Shown piece after piece: positions 1-10,023 of a DNA stretch of 64,000 nucleotides (the first letter of the stretch is position 1; each line of letters opens with the position of its first letter). Source of the stretch: Hormiphora californensis (lineage: Eukaryota; Ctenophora; Tentaculata; Cydippida; Pleurobrachiidae). The notes under the pieces are model-generated. The model was not told the DNA's origin and searched no databases. It worked only from the letters and a program-made list of their open reading frames with translations. The stretch covers positions 158,675 through 222,674 of the forward strand of contig CM035352.1 of NCBI GenBank assembly GCA_020137815.1, given 5' to 3'. A program made the position numbers and the translations under genes.

Positions 1-2130
1 CCCAAAAGGGAAAAGGTGGTGTCCCCCCGTGAAAAAAAAATACGCCAGCTAAATTTTGGACTGAAAAGTTCTTGTAGACCTCTTCGATGGTAAAAATTTC
101 AGGGGGGCTACTCTTTTTCGAAAGCTATAACACTCCCCAAAAAAAAAAATTCAGAGCCCAAACGTTTTTTTCCACCCAGCCAAAAAAGGCCAACGGTTAA
201 GCCCAAACAACATCGGTATCCGCTTTTACCAAAAATGATCGTTGGGACTCAGGGATGGAAAACATCCCCCCCTACCAACATCGCGGTGGCCAGAAATTCC
301 CAACCTTCGCTTCTAGACGACCGACAGGGGAAAGCCCTTTTCCCCAAGTAAGGGAACTCAGAAAAAAACTGTGGCAAAGTACTTTTTGGAGAGGGTTTTT
401 GGGGGGTAGGTTGTTTTGACCCCCTTTTTCCACTCGGTTCCATACTCCTTTTTGTCGGGTTTTGAGTACGAGTGGGTGAACACGAGGGGAATTTCTTTTC
501 TGGGGCCCATTTCTTCGGGGCCTCTAGTTGGGGGTGGTTGGGGGATCGGTGGTGCCCCCCATTTGCCGAGGACTGGGGACCCCCAGTGTTATCTTCACCG
601 TGGATCCCCTTCCGGGATATTTTTGGGCCCAGATCGCTAGCCTGCACTTCGCTGATCGCCACTCCTGCGGTGTTACCATGTGTCCAATTTCTCTTTTGAT
701 CTGAACTGGCTTGAGATTTGGCACCTGTTGGGGGTGGGCCCTTGTCTTCCCATAGGCGTTCACCCTTCAGGTCCGGATGTCCCGGGGTTTGCGGTAGTAC
801 AGACCCAATCTGGGTTCTTTGTTTAACCCGCCCTTTCCCCGGGTTTTAGGGGGGTTTATACTATGTCGAAAAAGAAAAGTATTTTTTGGGGGTAAAATTT
901 TAAAACCCAAATCACTGTGATTGGGGTAATATCATCGGTTTTTTGAAAAACCCGGGGTTTTTGGGGGTTTAAAACACTGCCACCGGTGCACAGCGGTAAA
1001 AGGGAAACCCACCGCCACATTTTGGGGTTAGTGGATGGGGTTTCCCGGCCATCCCTTTAGGCTTTTTTTGACGAACCGACCTTTAAACGTACGGGTGGAT
1101 AGTTAATGGTGGATCTGGAACGGGGAATTAAAATGTAACATTGGACACGGAAAGGGGTAAAATATCCCCAGGAACATAAAAAATCCCTCCGGCGGGGCAC
1201 CACCTCTGTGAGCGGGGGAAAAATCCTCTCAGGGGGGGGTAAGGGGGATACTTCCTCCCGGAACGGGGCAACTCCCTGTGGAGCGGGTAAACACCTCTCA
1301 GGCGCGGGGTGGGGCAACACCTCTCAGAAGGGGGAACTTTTCCCCTTTGGTCGGGGTAAAAATTCCCCCAGGCGGGGTGGGGTATATATTCTCTCGGATC
1401 GGGGCAAATCCTCTCGAGAAAAGGGGCAATTCCTTGTGGAGTGGGGTTAAATATCCCTCGGGCCCAGGAAGGGGGGGATACTATCCCCTCCGGGAAAAGG
1501 GGAACATCCTCTGTGGCGGGGTAAACATCCTCTCAGGGGTGGGGGTAAAAGGGGTTTAATTTCCCCCTTTCCGGGAAAGGGGCAAATATCCCGCGGAGCG
1601 GGGTAAATATCCTTGGTGTGGGGTAAAGGGGTAACTATCCTCTCCGGAAAGGGGCACTATCCTTGTGGAGCGGGGGAACATCCTCTCAGGCGGGGGGTAA
1701 GGGGTTCCCATTTCTCCGGGAAAGGGGCAACTATCCTCTTGGACGGGGGAAAAATATCCCTCAGGGCCCGGGGGGTAAAGGGGATACTATTCTCTTGGAT
1801 CGGGGGAAAAATTCTCTCTGGGGACGGGTAATCCCTTTTAAAGCGGGGTAAATTCCTCCCCAACGGGGGAAAATGTCTTCCGGTAAAACCCTTTCGGAGC
1901 GGGGACCCTTTAATGAAGGTTTGGGGGTTGGAATTAGTCGGATTTTTTATTTTTAATAAAGGGGCATTGGAGGTCCACAGGTGGCTGGAAGGTGCCTGTT
2001 CCACGGGTAACCCTAAGCCGGGGTAGGAACGTAATAGTTGGCGATGATACACTGTGGGCCGCCTAGCCAAGAAGATCTTTTTGTGTTTTGTATTTTATGA
2101 TTTTTTCCCGTATTTTTGATACACAGCCAC
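1..2130. other. Homopolymer-rich sequence, no gene seen
   Basis: No convincing coding region. Runs of four to ten identical bases (A, C, G, T) are far denser than in the rest of the window. This could be genuine G/C-rich minisatellite flank or unpolished long-read sequence at a contig end. Short open frames on both strands lack any recognisable motif and look like by-products of the composition. Confidence 0.6.
1200..1880. repeat. Degenerate GC-rich minisatellite
   Basis: Roughly 30-50-bp units built on a GGAGCGGGGTAAA core followed by a TATCCTCTC-like segment recur with many small indels. The core resembles the complement of the 24-bp minisatellite at about 2690-3430 (CTCCAGTAAAG/GGAGCGGGGT), so the two arrays may share an origin. 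The open frames on both strands follow from the repeat structure. Confidence 0.65.
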
Positions 2131-2215
2131 GCTTAGCCACGGCCACACGGACCTGAAAATCGATCAAGGGGAAAAGGGGATGGGGAAAAGGTACTCCGTG
2201 TGACCCTGTTGCCCG

Positions 2216-2252
2216 GGGGAAACCGATAGGAGGTGGTGGCAGGTGGACAACT

Positions 2253-2311
<59 letters not shown>

Positions 2312-2660
2312 CCACTACACGCACCACTCCCACATGGGGCCGTGAGGCCCCATGCGAGAGCAGGGTTAAATCCCCCGGACCCGGATCCTGTTGGATCTGA
2401 GGGCCCGGAGGGCCTGCGGAGTAAAGGTAGGGTAGGTAGAACAATGTACATACGGGTAAATTTAACAATGTACATATGGGTAAGGAAAGGGAATGATATT
2501 AAAAAGGGGGATTAAAGCTCACGGTAACGGAGCACAAGACCTCCTAAACTATCTGCAAAGAAGCCCAATCTGCTACAATGAATTCTAAGAAGAGACAACT
2601 TATCAGGAACTGAAGAAGCAAACCGTCTGAATCTAAGGCAGCCTAAAACAAGCAGGAACG
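2216..2660. repeat. Direct repeat A, copy 1, with (CT)n tract
   Basis: This segment is repeated in the same orientation at about 3453-3915. Both copies begin with a GGGGAAACCGAT(A/T)GGAGGTGG block, then a (CT)n run, then a block containing CCACATGGGGCCGT and GGATCCTGTTGGATCTGAGG, then the CTCCTAAACTATCTG block. The 24-bp minisatellite lies between the copies. This is probably the 3' region of a retroelement or a local duplication. Confidence 0.8.
2257..2308. repeat. (CT)n microsatellite
   Basis: A pure CT dinucleotide run of about 26 units inside direct repeat A copy 1. Translations of poly(RE) or poly(SL) across it are artefacts. Confidence 0.97.
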
Positions 2661-2689
2661 GGTTCGAGCGAAAAAAAAATTAATACAAA

Positions 2690-3430
2690 TGGATGATGAT
2701 TACATGTCGAGCCAGAGAGGACAGCCAGCCTGGTCCAGAGAAGCCAGCTGACCCCGCCCCAGAGAAGACAGCTGACCCCGCCCCAGAGAAGCCAGCTGGC
2801 CCCGTTCCAGAAAAGCCAGCTGACCCCGCTCCAGAGAAGCCAGCTGACCCCGTTCCAGAGAAGACAGCCACCCCGTTCCAGAGAAGACAGCTGACCCCGT
2901 TCCAGTAAGGACAGCTGACCCCGCTCCAGTAAAGACAGCTGACCCCGCTCCAGTAAAGACAGCTGACCCCGCTCCAGAGAGGACAGCCACCCCGCTCCAG
3001 AGAGGACAGCTGACCCCGCTCCAGTAAGGACAGCCACCCCGCTCCAGAGAGGACAGCCACCCCGTTCCAAAGAGGACAGCTGACCCCGCTCCAGTAAGGA
3101 CAGCTGACCCCGCTCCAGAGAAGACAGCTGACCCCGTTCCAGTAAAGACAGCTGACCCCGTTCCAGTAAGGACAGCTGACCCCGTTCCAGAGAAGACAGC
3201 CACCCCGCTCCAGAGAAGACAGCTGACCCCGTTCCAGTAAGGACAGCTGACCCCGTTCCAGTAAAGACAGCTGACCCCGCTCCAGTAAAGACAGCTGACC
3301 CCGTTCCAGAGAGGACAGCCACCCCGTTCCAGAGAGGACAGCTGACCCCGCTCCAGTAAGGACAGCTGACCCCGTTCCAGTAAAGACAGCTGACCCCGCT
3401 CCAGAGAGGACAGCCACCCCGTTCCAAAGA
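2690..3430. repeat. 23-24-bp minisatellite, about 30 units
   Basis: Tandem units of GACAGCTGACCCCGCTCCAG followed by AGAG, AGAA, TAAG or TAAA. Some units have GACAGCCACCCC and are one base shorter. Variants are interspersed rather than blocked, as expected of an array that shuffles units by unequal exchange. Long open frames on the minus strand are products of unit length and carry no known domain. Confidence 0.95.
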
Positions 3431-3452
3431 ATCATCTCCGATGTAGAACCCT

Positions 3453-3491
3453 AGGGGAAACCGATTGGAGGTGGTAGCAGGTGGACCAACT

Positions 3492-3568
<77 letters not shown>

Positions 3569-3915
3569 CCACAACACGCACCACTCCCACATGGGGCCGT
3601 AAGGTCCCATGTGGAAACAGGGTTAAATCCCCCGAGCCCGGATCCTGTTGGATCTGAGGGCCCGGAGGGCCTGCAGAGTAAAGGTAGGTAGAACAATGTA
3701 CATAAGGGTAGGTTGAACAATGTACATATGGGTTAAAGTAAGAGAAAATATATACAGGGGAATTAAAGCTCATGGTGACGGAGCAAAAGACCTCCTAAAC
3801 TATCTGGAAAGAAGCCCAACCATCTGGAACGGAGTCTAAGAAGGGTCAACTTATCAGGAACAAAAGCAGCAAATCGTCTAAATCTAGGGAAACCTAGTGG
3901 CAAGCAGGAACGGGT
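3453..3915. repeat. Direct repeat A, copy 2
   Basis: Second copy of the segment at 2216-2660, with a longer (CT)n tract at 3497-3565 and scattered substitutions in the flanks. The order of blocks matches copy 1 through the GCAGGAACGGGT end. Confidence 0.8.
3497..3565. repeat. (CT)n microsatellite
   Basis: About 34 CT units, at the same place within repeat A as the shorter tract at 2257-2308. Confidence 0.97.
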
Positions 3916-3977
3916 AGAAAGGTATAAATATAAATAAATTAATTCCAATTACAGTGGGAGACAGCTCAGGAGGTATA

Positions 3978-4384
3978 TTACATGTCGAGAACTTTCCGGA
4001 GCGTGTTCATCGAGTTGAAGAGGACTGACTTTTGGAGCTGGGAGGGGTAAATTTGGCGGGTTATGGCAGTCAGGTACTTCTCCAGTCGGGGGCTGACTCC
4101 GCCAAGGGCTCCGATCACGATAGGGATGACCGTGGCCTTTTTAAGTTCCCAAATTCGTGTGAGCTCCCTCCGAAGATCTTGGTACTTCTCGATCTTCTCC
4201 ATCTCCCTGTCCGAGACTGACCTGTCTTTTGGTACAGCGACGTCGATCAGTAGCGCTTCCTTCTTTAGTTTGTCTAGAAGGACCAAGTCAGGTTTACATG
4301 CCTGGATGGGGTTGTCCGTCTGTATGTGGAAATCCCAGAGGATCTTGCAGTTCTCATTCTCGAGCACTTTCTCTGCATAGTGGC

Positions 4385-4385
<1 letters not shown>
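3978..4385 (-). pseudogene. LINE C-terminal endonuclease fragment
   Basis: The minus strand encodes about 135 residues resembling the extreme C terminus of a family of reverse transcriptases common in invertebrates. The order is ILWDFHIQTDNPIQACKPD, then a hydrophobic strand ending LIDVAVPKD, then EKIEKYQDLRREL, then VIPIVIGALGGVS. The PD...D spacing fits a PD-(D/E)XK (restriction-like) nuclease fold. Upstream coding sequence is missing: the frame runs straight into a (CT)n tract at 4389-4447, so this is a 5'-truncated relic. Family assignment below LINE level is uncertain. Confidence 0.75.

Positions 4386-4388
<3 letters not shown>

Positions 4389-4447
<59 letters not shown>
4389..4447. repeat. 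(CT)n microsatellite at LINE truncation point
   Basis: About 29 CT units. It abuts the 5' end of the endonuclease relic on the minus strand, giving a spurious poly(ER) N terminus. Confidence 0.97.
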
Positions 4448-4450
<3 letters not shown>

Positions 4451-5233
4451 TGAGCTTAACCATTTTTCACGAACACTATCAAATCGCACGATCAGCACAC
4501 GGCTATCACTCCCGTCTCACACACGAACATTTGACCCTGCTTCCACACCCTGCTTTCAACTAGTCTCTAAGGTGTCGTCATATGCTACATCAAGAAGTCC
4601 AGTTGACTACATACTGCAAGCTTTACTGTCAGTGATTGGGCAACAGAATTGCATAGAGCACCAGAGATTGGGTGTTCGCAGTATATATGGTTAATACCGG
4701 TTTCAACTGGATGGCCGCAGAGATGATATCCATCAAACTCCACCTCACGTGTATGTTGTATAAACGCTGTCAGACTTAGCCCGAGTGAGGACCAGTGAGG
4801 GCCAGGGAGATTGGAATTCTTGGAAATAGAAAACAACAAAACTTGATAAGGGGATAATTAAAATTAGTGAGAGAAAGAGGGAGAGTGAGTGTAAATGACA
4901 GACTGTGTGTCGTGTGGTACCTTGTCAATCATATTCTGTGTGTTTGAGTGTGAAGAAGGTGTAAAAACACTGCGAGAACACTTTCCTTACTTATATCCCG
5001 CACAGTGCAAATTTCACCGTGCAAATGGTCGCACACAGCGGGAGTGACATCGCAAATTTTCTCAATTTCTCATATAATTATATGAGAAACGAAACGAGAC
5101 GAATTTCTAAAGAGAGGGTCGAGCTAGGCAAGTGGAGGGTACAGTTCAACCATATTCAACCATATCCTGGATTTTGAAAAAAAGGTTCGCCCCAAACCGC
5201 ACCGGATAGATATTATCCGCAATTGAGACATAC
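4448..5233. other. Unassigned sequence downstream of akirin exon 2
   Basis: No recognisable coding exon. On the akirin strand this should be its next intron. The last akirin exon (the conserved FVKFTHDQ-type end) was looked for here and below on the minus strand and was not found. Confidence 0.5.
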
Positions 5234-5404
5234 CTGAAAGTTTTTCTCCCATAACTTTATCGTACTCTGCTCTTAATTGATTTTCAAATTCTTGAAGCAG
5301 CCTTGTACAGGTTTGCTGGAGTTGACGAACAGAAACTGTTGCGTCATCCTCGCTTCTGTTGCGTGTACGAGATAACTCCACCAAGATTCGAGAAGATAAC
5401 TGTT
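5234..5404 (-). CDS. akirin: Akirin exon 2
   Basis: 171 nt: two bases completing a split Glu codon, 56 codons, then one base of the next. Acceptor TTTTCAG with TACTAAC about 15 bases upstream on the minus strand; donor gtatgt. It encodes the conserved C-terminal helical region. Confidence 0.88.
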
Positions 5405-8400
5405 CTGAAAATATTTCAGTTAGTATAATTACAGTGTGGTGCTGGAAAAGCTCCTTTAATGAGCCTGAACTGAGGGATGTCCGGTGTCCCAGCAAATTTT
5501 TGGCCGATTTTCTCCGTGATAATTTATAATAATTATTATACCAAAACTAATTGAAATTAGTAGGCCGGAAAGGTTGCCTTACGATTTGAGCTACCTTAGG
5601 CACCGTTACTTTCACGGGGTATAGAGTATAGACAGAGTACAGATGCTTCGTTTATCTTGAAAAGGGAATGTACCAGTGCCCCCAGTGCGAAACGTTGTTC
5701 AAGGTGTTATCAAGTGCTATAATTTTTGTCTATGAGGATGATATTTTTAGGGTGATAATTTCCAATGCGCCACTGGCAATGCATTGATGGTGCATTGGAA
5801 AATATCACCCTGTATTGATGCCGCATTGGAGAGCAATTTTAGAGTGTGAGTCTCTCTCTCTCACTATCACTGAGAGTTGTTTATCACTGAATCATAATAA
5901 TGGTCGGTGTTAGCTCTTTAAAAATTTCGCAGCGCCGGCAAGGCCCCCAGGAGTATCTTAAATGCACATTATATGCATTCCAGCAATAAAAACTACTTTT
6001 GACATTACATCTACTATCTAGGAGTACATATAATGGTCGGTGTTAGCACCTGAAAAAAAATCGCAGCGCTGGCAAGCGCCACTAGCGTGTAATGATGATG
6101 ATGGCCGATGGGGTGCAATAAGTCATAAATTTAAGCATAAAAGTGATATCAATTAGATTGATAAATTGGCCAACATTTCGCACCGGGCCAGTGCCAAAGG
6201 TAGCTCAAATCGTAAGGCAACCTTTCCGGCCTACTAATTTCAATTAGTTTTGGTATAATTTGCATCATTTTTGGGAGTTTTTATCCATGTATATTTAGTA
6301 CAGTCGGACCCCGATTTAACGGCAGCATAATTTCCCCCGATATAGGAAATTAACTGTATTTGACCCCGATTTAGCGGACACCCCGATTTAACGGACAGAA
6401 CCCTTTCCCCGAGGGTGCCGTTAAATCGGGGTCCGACTGTAGAATAGGTACATAGAGGTTAGAGTCGCGAAATTGAGAAATTTTCATTTTTGACGTCAAA
6501 ATTATGTCGTCATATTATCGGGCCCACCTAGATGAAGATACTGACCAAGTTTGAGATCGATTGGATGAGATTTGAGTCCGCTATAGCGAAAAACCCCATA
6601 ACGTCATATCTGTTTTTAAACAGTCATAACACTTTAGACGCGTTTTAAAGGTATTCTTCGGGCTAGAAACAACTTTGGCTAATATAGTGGTACTATTCAA
6701 ATCATGAAGAATGGTACTGGTCTGACACTCAGGAGACGTTTCCTTCTCTTGCTTATTCACTGTTTTATCTCTCTAATTTACCCCCCCCCCTTTTCGAATA
6801 GTGCAACTCGCCCTCTCTTTCTCCCTATATGTAAACGTGTATAAAATCGACCAAACTTGATATAGACGCCAATATCTCAGCAACCATTCTACATACAGGA
6901 GTTTGCAAATATTTGTGAGAAGCTCCTTCGTCTGGTCTTGAATATGAACTAAAATTTACAAACTTTTAATACTAAGATGGGGCTTCCATGACCAATTATA
7001 TGAGCAGCAAACTAAAAATTATCCAGTATACCAGTGACATTCTACACCATTTCAACACCTTTCCTACAGTAAGGCAAAGGATCTCTCTTCTCTCTCTTTC
7101 TCCCAGGGGGATGGTCGTGGGAACCTCACCCGCACTAAATTCAGTTATCCCAGGAAAGAAAGGCACTAATTAGCCAACTGAGAATGTCATTCAAGATAAA
7201 ACTGTGCAGGAGTGATTCATAAGACCCATTTCTACTATTTTAGATGATAATGGGACATAATTAATTTTTTATGCTTACCCGAAGAATACCTTTAAGTAAA
7301 GACGCTTATACGTCTGGTTTTCAAAATTCACTATATAGTTTCTGAAAGTTCAGACAATTCTCTTTCATGATATAGTCTTCGATTTTCGATTAGAATCCGT
7401 ATTAAGGGTGCAAATTGAGCTCAAAGAATTTTGTTTAGAGTCTGAAAAATGACGATTTTAAGACGTTCTGTAGGACGTTCCTGGCGATGAAAAGGGATCC
7501 CATTACGACTAATGCACACACATCCAGTAGATCTACCAGCTGTAAAAAGGTGAAGTCTCTATCTCTTTTCGTTTGGCGTCACATTCACGCCCATAAAACG
7601 TATATAACCCTTTGAGGACCACAGGCCATATATGACCCATTGCACTAAAGACTGATTTCTCAGCTTCAGGATTAACTTTTGAGCCCAAACTAAAGCCTAA
7701 ATGATAGTTTAGACATTTCTCTACCTAAAAATCCAAGTTTCATGCACAATCATTGATGTTAAGGCTTAGATAATTGGGTCCAAATGACGTTCATTTTGGT
7801 CATTTTTTAACTTTTGATGCCATTTCTAAACGCCTCCTACGAATTTTCTATAATTTTAAACACTTTAGAAGAAGACCAACTAGAACTGCAAGAAAAAAGC
7901 CACATCAAAAAATATTAAAAATTGACTGAGCTATAGCGATTTCAAAAATTGGGTCATATATGACCCAGTGGTACTTATATGGTACAAAAAGGTTAGAGAC
8001 GTCCTGTGTGAGCTATACTGTTATCAGGGACATAAAAACCGGCTCATTGGTGTACTAGAGACATGTCTAAACTGTTACAACCGGAATATTACGTCTCAGA
8101 CGGTTTTTTACCTGATTTGGGTCATATATGACCCAGTGGACCGTTTGGGAAAATTTCAATGATATTGCCGAAAACTAATGAGTTTCGCTATTTCAACACA
8201 AAATAAGCATTTGAAAGTTATTAACATGCTATATAATGATTGTTTAACCATTCAAATTAGATATAATGGGAATATTTACTAGATTTGGGTCATATATGAC
8301 CCAGTGGGTCGTATAGGAAAAAATCATACTTCGGATTCAAAAACTCAAATTTCAGTCTTTATTTGATGTACAACCAATTACTCGTATCAATACAAATCCA

Positions 8401-9952
8401 ATCGATAATAGTCCAATCATTCTAACTGATGGTGATGATAAAAACAGTTTCGCTTTTGAGTCAGACCCCCTTCCCTTTACAACCACTCTTTTGGAGTTTC
8501 AGTTTTGTTTGGATGGATGGCCTGGTAAGCTATTCGTGAGTTCATGAGTGATTGATCCATAATATTAAACACTAGTCTGAGATAGTACATGTGTTTCGAC
8601 CTCCTATTAGTTCCGCAAGTAATAGACAGTCTGTCGTGCAAGTCGACTCCCCCCATATAGGCATTGTAGGACTTGATCACTTCTGGGCATGGAAAGGACG
8701 ACTTTGTTGCCTTCCCCTTCACTCTTCGCTGGACTGTTTCGACTTTTCCCTGCTATTGGCGCTTGTAATGACATGAACAGCCTTGTTTTCGATCCATTTT
8801 ACCACTTTTATTGTCGTAGATGCTACTGCAGATGCGACAGGTGACCGGAATATCTTCATCTTTCCACGTGACATGTCCTTATCTGCAGGAAACGATGGCA
8901 TTCCTTTTCGACCTGCTGAAAGTACCCCGGTATAATAGATACCATTCTCGAGAAGATTGAGGACTAGGGCGGGGGTTGAGAAGTGTTGTCGGCGTACACG
9001 TTGACCCAGGTGTCCTACAGAGATTCTGTGAGATTTGTATTCTGTGAGATTTGTATTGATACGAGTAATTGGTTGTACATCAAATAAAGACTTGAAATTT
9101 GAGTTTTTGAATCCAAAGTATGATGACGACCCACTGGGTCATATATGACCCAAATCTAGTAAATATTCCCATAATATCTAATTTGAATGGTTAAACAATC
9201 ATTATATAGCATCTAACTATATCTAATGCAAATTTGCACGTAAATGTGACACCCTATCGTCAATGTGACGACGTGATCCGTCAATGTGACGACGTGATCC
9301 GTCAGCGTGACGACATGATCCGTCAGTGTGACGACGTGATTCGTAGGTATCACGTATCACACGTGTTGAGAACTGCTTGCGACTTGAGGGGTCACATCAC
9401 ATGTATAAAAGGGAGAGAAAGAGTGAAAAAGAGAGGGATCACATCACATAACACGATTAAACAAGAGTATGGATACTCCCAATACCTGGATCTACGAAGA
9501 CAAGACAGAACACACGTCGCCAAACTGAGACTGAGTGCTCACGACCTCCTTATCGAAACAGGTCGTTACACGGGTGACCTGCGCACATGCCGTTACTGTG
9601 TTGACAGATCAAACGCCGTTACTCTCAACCAGCTACCCATGGCGGACCCTATCTTTGAGGATGAAACACACGCTCTATTTGACTGTCCCGAGTACGAGGA
9701 ACTGAGAAAGAACACGCCAGAACTTCTCCAATCCCGAACTTCTTCAATCCCGAACTGATCACACCACTCAACAAATTTCTGGCCGCATGTCGCACACATA
9801 GATCTGAAAGTCCTAGGCCCGGCTAACTGCCTCAGGGCGAAGAACCGGTTCCACTGATAAATCTTCATGTCCGGTGAAGAGTTGCAGCCCACGTTTATCT
9901 AACTCTACCTGCTTGCTTGGGTGTGCGTGTGAGTGTGTGTGTGTGTGTGTGT

Positions 9953-10023
<71 letters not shown>

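Noticed and set aside
440-500. Possible terminal akirin exon (a FTH-containing minus-strand frame)
   Set aside because: Only three residues match, no convincing splice acceptor, and the surrounding sequence is homopolymer-rich.
2243-2515. Ser/Leu-rich coding region
   Set aside because: It is a (CT)n microsatellite read as codons.
2633-3610. Long minus-strand frames over the 24-bp minisatellite
   Set aside because: Several overlapping frames are open only because of the repeat; the proteins are monotonous LERGQLSLLERGQ-type strings with poly(RE) ends.
9234-9456. Solo LTR with a TATA box
   Set aside because: Sister copies show TC...CTAG ends, a 3' hairpin and A|T insertion without target duplication, which fit a Helitron better.
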